From Omphiscola glabra (Eukaryota > Mollusca > Gastropoda > Lymnaeidae): a stretch of 64,000 nucleotides of DNA. The notes under the pieces were generated by a model. That model searched no databases, had not been told where the DNA came from, and saw only the letters and a list, made by a program, of their open reading frames with translations. Positions within the stretch are counted from its first letter, which is position 1. Each line of letters begins with the position of its first letter. Where the stretch lies: the NCBI GenBank assembly GCA_964017045.1, contig OZ024804.1:22510537-22574536 (forward strand). The letters run 5' to 3'. The translations under genes and the position numbers were made by a program. Shown here piece by piece: positions 24,105 to 39,100 of this stretch.

Positions 24105-27100
24105 TAATAATAATAATAATGAATTTTCCAACTTACATTGCCAGCATAATGCGTAACTTACATTGCCAGCATAATGCCGTAACTTACATTGCCAGCATAA
24201 TGCCGTAACTTACATTGCCAGCATAATGCTGTAACTTACATTGCCAGCATAATGCCGTAACTTACATTGCCAGCATAATGCCATAACTTACATTGCCAGC
24301 ATAATGCCGTAACTTACATTGCCAGCATAATGCCGTAACTTACGTTGCCAGCATAATGCCGTAACTTACATTGCCAGCATAATGCCATAACTTACATTGC
24401 CAGCATAATGCCGTAACCTAAATGCATCATGGGGCAAAGATTTGTCTGACTGGTTCTTCTTGCATTTCCTACTTTCATAATGTGGATGCTTAGCACATCT
24501 ATCATCCAGCTTATCCAGGAAAGTCTTGTCTGATGTGTTACCAGGCCGAAGGCACTCCTCGTCAAGTAAGGCTAATATTCCCAGATTTTGCTGCAATGAA
24601 AAGAGAAAAAAAATAAAGAACACAAATTTAAATATAGTTAATTAATTTACAGTGATGAAAAAAAGAAGTATTTTTGAGTGTTATTTAAATTCTGACTAGA
24701 AAAATGCAACATCAAAAAATGTACGCTATACTTTACCAATGTAACCAGACATCGCATACCACTAGATCATATCTACAAGCTCTTCAGAAAGTAAAACATA
24801 TAAAATTAGGGTATAGGATGTTGATTCAGACTTACTTTTTCTATCAGGTCACAGATGACTGAGTTGTTGAAGTAGTCTACATGTATCCATTCAATGCCCT
24901 GGAATATAACGATAGTAAGTATACAGCATTTATATATAGTATTATATAAAAATATAAAGTAAATAATTTATTAAATAAATAGATGATGAAATATTCACCT
25001 TAATTTAAATGTACTAATGAAGGATTTCATGAGACACTGACTGTGCCATTTTCAAACATTGTGTGGTCTCACAAATAATAATGATATAAAAATTATTCAC
25101 TAGACTAGACATATAATACAGACAAGTGTTATGGTTGTTCATGTGTTGTACATTCCAATATTAACTTTCATATCACCTCTTTCACATATTCATCCTGCTC
25201 TTCCTTCAGCGTCAGCTCAATGAAAATTTGCTGCAGTTTTTCATTGCAATAATTGATGATGAACTGCTCAAAACTATTTGTCTGTAAGGATAAGGATTAA
25301 AAACATAAGATACAAGACAAAAGGTGACAGCATTCAGTGGCAATTTTGTGAGGTTATGTCTCCCAGAATCAACTATCAATCACAACGATGACACACGGTA
25401 AGGTCTTGCTAAAACTTAATAACTAATTTAGACATATTTCATCACCAATTATAATAATTTATATAACATATAAAAATCACACCTATGTAAAAAATGCCTA
25501 CGTGTAAAACTGCCTATCATGTAACCTTGCTTATCAACTACAAATATGACTACCATGTACAATATGGTCATGTTGAATTCATGAATGTGATGATGTTGAA
25601 TTCATGAATGTGATCATGTTGAATTCATGAATGTGATGATGTTGAATTCATGACTGTGGTGATGTTGAATTCATGAATGTGGTGATGTTGAATTCATGAA
25701 TGTGGTGATTTTGAATTCATGAATGTGATGATGTTGAATTCATGAATGTGGTGATGTTGAATTCATGAATGTGATGATGTTGAATTCATGAATGTGGTCA
25801 TGTTAAATCCTCTACTCAGTCCCAGTGTGGAAGAACACAGAAAAAAGTCGTACGGAGTGCGCTCTTTTGAAACGGTAGCGCCAAAGTTATGGAATAGTTT
25901 ACCTCACTCTTTGAGGAGTATTGAAAAGGACAGAAAATCATTTAGGAAACGTTTAAAGACTTTTTTGTTTAATAGATTTGAGGAAACCAGAGCGCAGTGA
26001 GCATGCTAAAGTAGCATGGATACCAGCGCTATAGAAGTATCCAATCAATCAATCAATCAAAATCCAGGATCTACTCCAGTAACAAATGTGTTATTTAAAA
26101 TCAGGGACTGGGTTAAATAACATATCTTTGAATCTTTGGCTACAATCTAAATTTTCTGAATCTATAAAATTGTCACTTACTTCAAAAACCTCAAAACCAT
26201 AAATGTCAAGGACGCCCATGACTTTTGTCCTAGTTTCCAGGTCTTCTCGCACCTAAAGGAAAGTAAGATTAAAGATGTTCAAGTACAATGTTGCATAGAA
26301 ACTTCTATGTCATAGGACATTCTTCAGGTACATTGTTGCATAGAAACTTCTATGCCATAAGACATTCTTCAGGTACATTGTTGCATAGAAACTTCTATGC
26401 CATAAGACATTCTTCAGGTACATTGTTGCATAGAAACTTTTATGCCATAAGACATTACTGAATTTTGACCACTAAACAACAATCATTTCGACTTATTCAA
26501 TTATAAAATATGATCTGATATAAAAGCTTAAACTCTACAAAAGACTAATGTTCAACATCTGAAAAGTTTAATTATTATTTTGCTGACTTTAAATTAACTT
26601 GTTCATATTTTTAAAATCTAAAAACGAATTTTGATATAAAACCCTTTTGAATAGGGGATCCAAAAATTTGATCTAAAGAAATTTCGTAGACGCAAAATTG
26701 ATAGACGGAAATTTGATCGAATCTTTTTTTAGTTTACACGTTAAAATTTTGCATCAAATTTCTTTTTGAATGCATTATTTTGTTGAACTATATAGTATAG
26801 TGCATTCAAAAAGAAATTTGATGAAAATTTTAACGTGTGAACTGAAAAAAAGGATTTGACCAAATTTCTGTTTGATCAAATTTCTGACGATGAAATTTCT
26901 TTCGATCAAATTTCCGGTAACCTTTTAATACACCAGCTCAGCGTGAGCGACATTATTTCAACACTCCTCTTACAACACCACTGAGTCTAACAGACATTAT
27001 TTACCCGTATGCTGCTGTTAATTCTCTTGATGAGCCATGTAAACATTCGGCTATAAATAGCTTTACACAGTGCATCTCGTGCATACATAGCCTAAAGAAA

Positions 27101-30100
27101 GAAATAATGGTGTTAATAAAATAACTGTTTAAAACTTTTCAACACACTACAATGATAAAGTTTAAAAAATGTTCGTACAGCTTTGTCTTGACAATTACAA
27201 GGAGTGGGAACAAATGTTTTGTTTAAACAAATATATAAAATACTTGGTCAGAGATCACGTATCTTCAAATGTAAATTAAAATCAAACCTTTGCATATTCA
27301 AATTATTCATGAAGTAGATAATCATTTTCAATCATCAAAGGTTGCTGAATTTTTCAACCTGAGCATCTTTGAATAGTAATTTTTTTTATTTAAAAAAAAG
27401 AAAAAACAAACAAAAAAAAGAGGAAAATTATAAGACATTCAATGTTTTTTTTATTTATTATTTATTTCTTTGTTACATACATCAACATTTTTGGCTTTAA
27501 TCTGATTAAGTGGCTGTATTATGTTAGTGTAAACAATTCTACAATTCTATGCAAGCTGCCAACACAAAAAAAAACATTTGAAAAAAAGCCTCACCCCCGC
27601 CAGGCTGAGGTCAGTTTTGACCATGTCTCCTCTCACTGCCACTGTCCTTTGCATCAAAGACCCGGCCAGAACCTCAAGTGTACATCCAAGGAGCTGACAC
27701 ACTCCCTCCACCTCTGGAATGATGATTAATGAATTGTTAAGAAATTGGACAATTAAGCACAGGTAAATAATTCTGAAATGTACCAACCATTCAGCATCTC
27801 AGCATCAAGATCCCCTATTTGATAAAAATCTAAGTTAGAAGATTCTTCAGTTTAAAATCTCGAGTTTAAAGATATTTCTGTTTACCTTTAAGCTCTTTTC
27901 ATAGATTGCAATCATGACCCAAACTTTACAAAATAATTAAAAATTTTAAAACTTTAAAGTTTTTCTGTGGCAGCATTTAAAAACTGAATTAGTACTTTCA
28001 CAGAAGATGTAAAACCGATAGTCTCAGTGGCAAAGTGTACAGGGCTACTTGTCGTTGAAGTTGGTCTTTAAACTAAAGCAGCTCGAAAAGTACTAAAAAC
28101 TCTCATCAAATAATATCATCACAATGTACAACATACAAAGATTTCACGGCAGGTAATTATTCTATACCAAACTCTCTATCAAAAATGACTTGAATGATGA
28201 TCAAAACTGTTTACCTGCAATGTTGACCACATCACAGCCGTCTGTGCCATCAGGATTAGTCCTTTCAGAAAAATCAACATTTCCCAGTTTGAGAATGCTG
28301 GCCAGAAGTTGGAACACATTGTGAACCTCTTCATTTAGAAAACCAATAATCTCCATGCCATTCTGTAAGATATTCAAAAACATGAAAGCAGTTTAACTAA
28401 CTGAGACTAACTAATTGAGATGAACAAACTAAAACTAACTAAATGACATAGTCCAGTCTTGTGAAATATATTTCACTCTGCACAAACATTTTGAACATAA
28501 TTCCCTTTTCTAAATCTTTAATATATATTAACTTCGCTTTTGTATGTGGATGGCTTGCGGGCAAAATCTTCAGACGGCTAATTGACCCACTTCCCGTCAA
28601 CCTATCGAGTTGCAACTTGGCACATAGAACCGTTGCAGATGACAACACATTCTTTCAAATTTTCAGCCCCACCCCCCAACCCTCAAAAATTCTTTTTTTC
28701 CTGTTTTTTCAAGGGAAAGATAAAATAAAATTCACAATAATTGTGCTAAATAAGATTCTTTTTAAAAATAATATCGCATGTGCGATTATATTTTCTTTTG
28801 TTTTTCTAAAACTGTTGGTGAAATAAATCAGGGGTGTTTTTTATAATCAGGGGTGTTTTTTATAATCAGGGGTGTTTTTTATAATCTGGGGTGTAAAAGC
28901 GGATGGGTCATTAGATTACTGATATAGTTCAGTAGTGTGGAAAAAAATATGCCGTTGCAAGCTTTGGGGAGGGAAGCACTAATTGAGATTCTTATAAAGT
29001 GCTTTACTTGTATGCAAGTTTTGTCAAACTTTAAGCCCCAACCCCCATTGCTCGCTATTACATTTTATAAAGGATTTATAGGAAAAACTTTGTCTTTATG
29101 GGTTGTTTCATTGATTTTAACTTAAAAAATAAACTGATTATATTAGTCTACTATTTTCCAGTTATGAATGTGATGATGTTGAATTCGTGAATGTGATGAT
29201 GTTGAATCCGTGAATGTGATGATGTTGAATTGAATCCATGAATGTGATCATGTTGAATCCATGAATGTGGCCATGTTGAATCCATGAATGTGGCCATGTT
29301 GAATCCATGAATGTGATCCTGTTGAATCCATGAATGTGATCATGTTGAATCCATGAATGTGATCATGTTGAATCCATGAATGTGGTCATGTTGAATTTCA
29401 TGATATACTCCAGTAAAAAATGACTTATTTAACCAGGGACTGGTATATTTTTATATCTCAGTGTCAACAAACGTTTCTCACCGTCACAGCCTTAAAATCA
29501 CCCACATCATCCCTTGTATCCACATCCACACATCCACTTTTGTTAAGACAACTGTAGTTACTTGCCCCAGGAACCAGTTTCAGTAAATCTGAAAAAATTA
29601 AGGTTTGCGAGTTTGGATTCAGCAAAGTTTCAGCAAGTAAATGTAAAATTCTCGCGTAAAAATCCGCAAAAACTTTTATAGATTCACTGAAACATTCATG
29701 GTCTATTAGCAAGTAATAAAACTTTTTAAATATAATTTTTATAATGGCTGTTGTACACAACACAAAGAGTTTAAAAAATGAAACATTGCAACCCCAAAAA
29801 ATCACTGTCTTGACAAATAAAGGTAACGAATAAATATTTAAATAAATGTGGAACCATTTCCAAATAATAGTTTTATTTAATTAAACTGTTCTGCCAACAA
29901 TACAGGTGTAACGGAATAAACTACCAACTCACGGAGTGACTCCTCCTCCATCCCTGCCAACATTTGATAGAAGATATGGAAGCTCCTCTCCCCACTGTTC
30001 TGAGAGGCAACTCTTGACTGTTGACATGAGAAGTACGCACACTTAAATTGTCAAACTAAGTTTGTATGAAACTTGATCCTTATGTCCAACACAAATATTT

Positions 30101-33100
30101 ACACATTTCATTAAACAGACAGTTGTTGATATTAACATTGTAAATATATTCTTACTAATATTATTCAATATCTTTCCTTTCAAACAGATACATACCTTCT
30201 CCAATAAATCTGGTGAGGACAACAAAAAAAAGAAGAACTGTATAAGTTCAGTCACTAAAACATTGTGCGGGTGAGCGAGGGGTGAGGGACCAGTCCATGT
30301 ATTTACTCATGTTGACCATAAGAGTGGGTTTATGTAACGTTTGAAGCTATTGCGCCTTAAATTGTGGAACAGTTTGTCTCAGTCTTCGAGGGACATTGAA
30401 AATGATAAAAGGTCATTTGAGGACCATTTAAGTACATTTTTCTTTAAATCGATCTTAGGACTCTGAGCCATGTGAGCATGCTGAAATAGCATGGACACAA
30501 GGGCTATAGAAGTACTCAATCTATAAAAAAAAAAACCCGGAGGGGGAAAAAAAGGTGTTTGGGTGGTGGGGGTTGTGAAGCACTCTGTATTAATCTCCAC
30601 TTTGAGTAAATTTTTGTTTACAACTTGTCATGAAGATGTATTCAACATTTACAGATGACCAAATTTTATATGTGACCAAGGAGCTCTATAGGAGTAAATA
30701 CTTGGAAAACGTTAATATATCCCAGCATCATACTCGGTGTAATTCTGGACCAAAAAAAAAAAGGTGATCAATAAAATCTTATCTACAATGAGAAGAATGA
30801 TGGTTTGTGGATCAACTCACAGTTTGTAATGACGCCACCAACGGGATCCCCTTTGAAGTCAAACTCAATGTCCATGTATTTGCCCTGTTGATTAGCAACA
30901 TTAACATTGTTTGACATACAACAAAATCACCATTTTGACATATAACATATCCCCATTTGATTAAAAAAAATATTATTAACAATTTAATTAAACTTTTCAA
31001 ACTGAAAAAAAATCTATCACAGACAGGGTTATGTTCACTGTTAATGTGCATTCTTCATAATTTAGCTGTATTAAAGAAATCTGTTATTTTAATCACTTAC
31101 AAATCTGGAAGAGTTATCATTCCTTGTAGTTTTTGCATTCCCAAAGGCTGGAAATAAATATGGGGGATAATGAATGACAAATGCAACAATTTAAAAAAAA
31201 AAATCATATCTAAGAATCAAAATTTATAAATACTTTTCAGTATTATTCTCTTTAGAGAAACAAACTATCATTATTTTTAAAAAAAATAATTGTATAATAC
31301 TTTTGTGAAATCCCTTTTAAAAAACTACTGTTATAAAACTACTGTTAAAAACTACTGTTAAAAAAATACTGTTAAAAAAACTATTGTTAAAAAAACTACT
31401 GTTAAAGAACTCCTGTTAAACAATTCCTGTTTAAGAGCCCCCTTTAAGACCTACTGTTCCCCTTTTAAGAACCACTGTTAAAGAACACCTGTTCAAAGAC
31501 CCACTGGCTCATATAACATCTAATCTACATCTCTACTGCTCTAACACTTCACACCTTCTAACACAGGATTGGACTGCAGCAGCTGTTCCTTGACTCTGTC
31601 AATGTCTTGTCCTTTACCAGATACCTCAGCCACATACTGCATGATGACTTTACTTGCCTCTGCATGGTGGAAAAATTAACATCAGGTAAGTAGATGTTGA
31701 TCATCCATTAAACACCATAACAGATATATCAGATGAACTACATAACAAGGATAAAGGGACAAAATAAAAGGGACAAATTGACCCCAAAACAAGGTTGTTT
31801 AGTGGTGTAATTTTTCAAGTTTTCAATTACAGTGTACTGCTTATTTACTTATCTTTTAACTTGATATCAGTCGCACCCCCCCCCCCCCCCCCCCAAATAT
31901 TATTCCTTATGAATAAGAGAACATTCTTCCTAGAGACTAAATAAAATAACTCTGCATGCTACATCATAAAAGTTCCATACATTCATAATAGCCCCTAAAA
32001 TTGTCTTAACAGTATTTCCATACACATTTTTTCACTTCATTTTTTTAAACCAGTAAAATGCACAATTTTTCCCAATTAAATTTGACATTTCTTTTGGCTG
32101 GAATATATTTTCTAATTTTCCATACTTCTCAATCCTTTAGAAGGGGATACTTTTCAAATTTATTTTTACGGAAATGAGAGTAAATGGAATTTATAATAAT
32201 CACATTTCTATTTCACATTAGATTAGTCTAGATCATCATTTTCAAGGTCTGCTCTGCCCTTGTGTTCTGCATTTGTTTCTATTCACCAGAATTATATCAA
32301 GCTTTTACTCAACATTTTTGTTCTCCACTCTATGAATATGATCAGTTATTAGGAGAGCCTGCAACAAAAAATTATGAAGGGTCCTATTGGTACAAAAAGG
32401 TTTGGCATCCCTTCTCTAGAATAGAGGTCAGCAACGTTGTTCAGGCTGTGCCAGACGATTTTCAATAGCTTGTGGTAAACACAAATATAAATAAATGACT
32501 GAACAATGCATCTTATAAGTTAGACTTGTAGGTTTGTGACTGATTGAACAATGCATCTTATAAGTTAGACTTGTAGGTTTGTGACTGACTGAACAATGCA
32601 TCTTATAAGTTAGACTTGTAGGTTTGTGACGGACTGAACAATGCATCTTATAAGTTAGACTTGTAGGTTTGTGACGGACTGAACAATGCATCTTATAAGT
32701 TAGACTTGTAGGTTTGTGACGGACTGAACAATGCATCTTATAAGTTAGACTTGTAGGTTTGTGACGGACTGAACAATGCATCTTATAAGTTAGACTTGTA
32801 GGTTTGTGACGGACTGAACAATGCATCTTATAAGTTAGACTTGTAGGTTTGTGACTGACTGAACAATGCATCTTATAAGTTAGACTTGTAGGTTTGTGAC
32901 GGACTGAACAATGCATCTTATAAGTTAGACTTGTAGGTTTGAGGCACATGAATAAATAAGAAATCACACTTGGGCACATTGTTACCAAGGTTGGTGACTC
33001 CTGGTCCAGAAGAACTGATTATAAGGTGTCATTTCAAAAAGTAATTAATAGCCTTATGTTAAATGAAAGCATCTGGTGGAGATGATTTGAGAAAAGTGAT

Positions 33101-36100
33101 ATGATGAAGGTGATCTGATTAAGGTAATGCGAAAGAGGGGATCTAATTGATGTACACATTTCATTCAGTCACATGATCCTTACAACTACAATTAAAAATA
33201 AACAACTAAAACTTACCCGTCTTGCCTGCACCGCTCTCACCGGATATAATAATGCACTGATCCAAATTTTTGTCTCGCATGGAACGGTAGGCATCGTCGG
33301 TGATTGCATAGCTGAGGAAGTTTATCAGTGAAATAAAGTCATCACACTACACGACCTAGAAGAATAAAATACTATAAAGACATACCACTGAAAGACATAC
33401 AAGAATAAAGTCCTATAAATATATCCCACCGAAAGACATACAAATGCTCCAACATCAAACAGAAACTCGCCCCCCCCCCCCCCCTTTTCCCCAGACAGCG
33501 ACGAGGCCAAGACAGGCTGATCCGGCTCATCACAGCAAGAACACAGTACAGAAACTGCTCATTCCTGCCAACGACAAACAGGGACTGCAACTGGAACAAG
33601 TTTCCAAAAGCAACAGTTGAGGCGGCAACACTTGACACATTTGCGTTTATTGCCTCAGCCAACCCCCAGTTCCTGATACTCTCGCTGAGTAGCCCTTGCA
33701 GCCACTGAAAAATCCTCTTCAATACCAGGCACAGAAACATCGTGAATCTCCTCTACATAAATAGGGGCCAGAATGATCAATACATTGATCAGGGGCCCTT
33801 AAGATAAAGAAGAAGCAAGTACTATAAGGACACGCCACCTAAAGACCTACAAGAATAAAGTACATGTATTCGTTGCGTGCTAACAGAATACTTTAACTCT
33901 ATCTCCTTATTCAAAAGTTAGCGTTATGTCATTTGCTATAAATGCTACAAACAGCAGATATGACTTGTGTTTAACATCAGATATTAATGTTGCCCTCAGC
34001 CCCCTGCAAACAGCAGATATGAGTTGTGTTTAACATCAGATATTAATGCTGCCCCAGCCCCCTGCAAACAGCAGATATGAGTTGTGTTTAACATCAGATA
34101 TTAATGCTGCCCCCAGCCCCCTGCAAACAGCAGATATAAGTTGTGTTTAACATCAGATATTAATGCTGCCCCCAGCCCCCTGCAAACAGCAGATATGAGT
34201 TGTGTTTAACATCAGATATTAATGCTGCCCCCAGCCCCCTGCAAACAGCAGATATAAGTTGTGTTTAACATCAGATATTAATGCTGCCCCCAGCCCCCTG
34301 CAAACAGCAGATATGAGTTGTGTTTAACATCAGATATTAATGCTGCCCCCAGCCCCCTGCAAACAGCAGATATAAGTTGTGTTTAACATCAGATATTAAT
34401 GCTGCCCCAGCCCCCTGCAAACAGCAGATATGAGTTGTGCTTAACATCAGATGCCCTCAGCCCCCTGCTTCCTGGTTTCTATCACAAGTTCCCGGTGTTT
34501 GGAACATCCTTCTCCACGCCAAGCACTCGCGAAGAGCAAAGTAAAACAGGTGAGTTAATGCACGTACATAGATAGATATACATAATTTATATATGCATAT
34601 CACATCACTTGTTTTACTCGGATCCACAAAAGCCATGTTCATTTATTGTGTCTAAATTAAACTATTTTCTGAAAGGTTTGAAACTACACCAACAAAATAT
34701 TTTTTTGCAGCAATCAATGTGAGAACCATTGTCTTGGTTGAACTCCTAAAGATAGGGTGGTTTGGGGAAAGTGAGAAGTGTGGTTTAAATAAAATCAATA
34801 ATGTCAAACCCAGTGCTTCTCCTGATTCAGCAGCATTTTATTAAAAAAACAACCAAAAAACACGTACGTTGCGACCAGTCATACTCGGATGCCGTACTAA
34901 GATTGAATTTTTTTTTTTCTGTCTGCATTAGATTTCTTATCGGAAGGAGGTGGATAGAGAATAACCGGGGGGGGGGGGGGGGGGGGGGGGTCAGCCGATG
35001 ATGAATTCTGTCAGCAAATCAAAATGTATACCTTTCATGGCAACAACAAAACATGTTGTTTTTAAAATGACAGAGTCAAACAATAAATAGTGGCAAAATG
35101 TAAGTTCAAGTCAAATGATTCCCCGTATGTGACAAGTCAGATTATGTCTAAGTGTATGTACAATTAAGAAGTCGATAGCTAATGGCAGTTGCACAAAACA
35201 CATGCGCATATTTTTAAGCAATATCATAATGGTAGTAATTTGGTCGTTTGGGAGAAGTCACATACATATATTAAAAAAGACATATTGGGTATTTAACCGC
35301 GAATGCTGAACCTAAGAAACATGGCGTAGTTGAAGGTAAAGACGGGTAAACAAACAATAGACCACGTGGCGTTCTGACCCCACCCCAAGAATCAATCGAC
35401 GAAACTTATAACACACAAGGGAGCTTAAGTGCAAGTTGGAGGAACTCATCATGGATCACTTGGGTTTGCAATAAGCCAAGTAAGTCGGCATGTATGGATT
35501 CATGCGCGCGCGTGTATGTGTGTGTGTGTGGGGGGGGGGGCCACCAACAGGCAGACAGACAATTATATAGACAAAAAGTGCAGACGATGCTATAGACATG
35601 TGACAGAGGAGACAGTCGTTGCCACGCCCAAGATCTTAAAACTGAATTTAATTTTGTAAATCAGTTTAACAGTGTTTTTTCCCCTCAAATTCGTCATTAC
35701 GTATTTTCAAACATTTTTTGGCATCTATCATTTGTTGTCAACTGATTTTACTCCTGAATTTTAGTTTCTAAGTTTGCCATTGAGATATGACGTGTGTAGC
35801 TTTCAAAATCTTATATATGACAACATCAACCAAAAAAAAACGCCATCTGTTCATTTCTTTTAAAATTTAGTCCAAGAAACAACACTTCCAACTAGAACTA
35901 CCGATTTAAGAGAATAATCGGTTAAATTAATATTGTACTTCAGTAACACAAATGTTACAGATATTGACAATAGAAATAACCCACCCCCTCTGTCTATGCC
36001 CTTTGTCCATGGTGCCATGAAAGATAACTCTAACGTGTCGTGTAAGATAACTCTTAACAATTTAGCTGGCAAGACGCCAGTGACCCGAGGGATGGGGAAG

Positions 36101-39100
36101 GATGACGTGTCGTTCCGTAGCAGGATACAGACATCATTTATAATTGACAGGTTCGTTTACCATTACAAAGTTCACAGGTGCCCGTCCCTCAAAGACATTC
36201 CACAAATACCAGAGTCATCGGATAATGGATGGCTACTGGTGGATTCTGTGTGGATGTACATGATCTTCTGATCCTTACTGGTGGCTTCAGTGTGGATGTA
36301 CAAGATCTTCTGATACTAAGTGGTCGGTTCTGTATTCCACGTTGCCCATTTACCCTGTCGCTGTTACCGGATACTCGTCTGTGTGCATCTATCCTTACTC
36401 CTGAAACCTCATCTATCCTTACTCCTGAGACCTCACCTATCTTTATTGCTGAGACATTATCTATCCTTACTGCTGAGACCTCTCTATCCTTACTCCTGAG
36501 ACCTCATCTATCCTTACTGCTAAGACCTCATCTATCCTTACTTCTGAGACCTCATCTATCCTTACTCCTGAGACATCATCTATCCTTAACCACGTGACAG
36601 CATCTTTCCCTACTCCTGTGACAGTATCTTTCCTTACTCCTGTGACAGCATCTTTCCTTACTACTGTGACAGCATCTTTCCCTACTCCTGTGACAGCATC
36701 TTTCCCTACTCCTGTGACAGCATCTTTCCCTACTCCTGTGACAGCATCTTTCCCTACTCATGTGAGTACTCGCTCTAGCGCCCACCCGTGGTGTGGCGTA
36801 CTGTATAGATTTTATAATGACAGGAACCAGGACGAGGTTGGAAAACTAGGGCGTGGCCCGTCTCACTGCAACAGGTAGAAGCAACAGTTTACAGTTGGTC
36901 GATGGGAGGACGAGACGACAGAGAAGGTCGAGGACAGTGTGAGAGAATGGTATGATCAATTGTCGAGCAAGATTCAGCTTTATAGAATTTATCATTTTTA
37001 AATTAAAAATTCCATTTGAATTGCATGGGATCTGATCTCGGACTTGTACCAAAGAAAGTGTTAGTGAAGCTATTTAATATTTACGCTTTACTTTAAGACG
37101 CGGTTGAACATCTTGTGTGACGCCCGGAACCGTCCTTTAAGGTCGCCGCCACTAAATGAAGAAATCTTAGAATGCGTACGGAATGTACATAAAAAGTAAG
37201 CTAAATGATGAAGTGGGCTGAAAACGCCGCCCCCCAAAGCAAATGCCATCTCGACCGCAGACTGCCACCCCCCCCCCCTCAACCGTGTTTAGACATCAAC
37301 GATGTCTTTCACACACCTATTTTGTTGTTTGTTGAAAAGTAAGTTGATGCCAAAGTCACCATGGCAACGACCAGACATCATTACCGTGGGTTTTAAGTTT
37401 CAAGCCCATTTTAGAAGTAATTTAATTTCACGTTACCGCCGTGCAAACGAATGACTTACTTGAGTCAATACCAATACAGCCCGGGGGGGGGGGGGGGGGG
37501 GGGGGAATAGGCTCAACACAATTATATCCATAAATAACGGAAATTTGAAATAACAATCTTTGAATAATGGATAAGCAAACTTTCAGGCTGAATATCAAAT
37601 GATGATGGTGGCTTCCACTTTAAAAATTTAAAGATGAAATCAATGTAGTCATTAAAAGTGGGCTGGGGGGTATCCACCTACAACACGTGAGGACTACTTA
37701 AAGATAAAAAAAAAATAGAATTAAAGGAAAGGTTCATTACGCCTGAGCATGGAAGTTATTTCGTAATCCTTATTTTTTTTTTAAATGTCATAATCATATA
37801 TAGCTCAAGTGTACAAGAAACGTATTAATTTCAGAATTTTATAACACTGATTTGTCTGCATCGTGATAATATACTAACTATGGCTTACCGGCTACTAACA
37901 AATAGGGCAACAAATATTATGACACTGACAGTTACCTTACTAAATGTGTACACTGTCAGTGACTTTAAACGACTTTGTAATTTTTTTTTCGGCATCGAAT
38001 AAAATAAATGACCCCAGGTCCACCAGACGGCACCACAAAATTTATAATTTCACACTTTTGGACGAGTCAACCCATATAAAGCCACAAACATAATGTATGA
38101 TAGTAGATCCATTGTCATTGTATGTTAGACCTTCCATTGACATAGTATATTAGTACACCCATTGTAATAGTCTGATAGTGCGCATCCATTGTCATAATAT
38201 GAGAGATGATACATTGTCATACCATGGCTGCGTACTTTCATTGTCATTAAGTGATAGTTAAATCCGTTGTCATCTTGTGACAGTACTTCCACTGTCATCG
38301 TGTGACAGTACACTCATTGATAAAACAAGGGAAGTTTATCCCCTTGTCATTGCTTGAGGAGTCAATACATTTCATCGGATGACGTTGGGTGTTTTTTCTC
38401 CCTGCTACTCTACACAACTAATGAATTCATTGATATACCCAAAGAAAGGCAGATAGGGATGACCTTTAACAATAACTAGAGGGAGACGTACTTCACGTGC
38501 TAACATCGAGTTGCTTTGACCTTCGACATTATTCCGTAAGCTATTATTCCTAGAGGCCATTGCAGAGTCATCTTGTAACACGCTGCATTCATTTCTATTT
38601 CTGATACACAACCGGGAAAATTCCAAGGATTTCTTAATATAAAAGGTAATGAAATATAATACCTTCTAGTGGAACTGTTACATCAGCATTATATACAACA
38701 AGTCAGATAGTACATATTCGACCCTAAGAGTGGAAGCGTTTAGATCTAACCATATAATTTCCCAAGCCCCCCCCCCCCCCGACCTTTACCGAATCCAATG
38801 GACGCAATACGATGCCAATATTATAAATCGGCACCACCACACCAATATCACAGCACGATACCATCGCCGCAATATCATAGCTCGATATTTTACTACATTA
38901 AGATCATGGCTCGATACCACAACATCAAGATGGCTAACTCGATACCAACATATCAAGATCATACATTTTTGAGCGTGCGCTCGCTACCACGACCAACAGG
39001 TAGGAGGCGCCTTTCTTGCAAGTCTCAGTGTCCAGTTAGACAATTCCAAAACGTCCCATATCGGTCAGCTGTCTCGCAGCAACAGACCCACCAATTTAAC

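Noticed and set aside
24366..24420. Extension of myosin exon 16 past its first donor
   Set aside because: Reading through gives a stop after ten codons, while exon 17 joins HYAGN in phase to give the conserved sequence.
32428..32988. 186-codon minus-strand frame with 15-residue repeats
   Set aside because: It is the 45-bp minisatellite read through; no homologue, no splice context.
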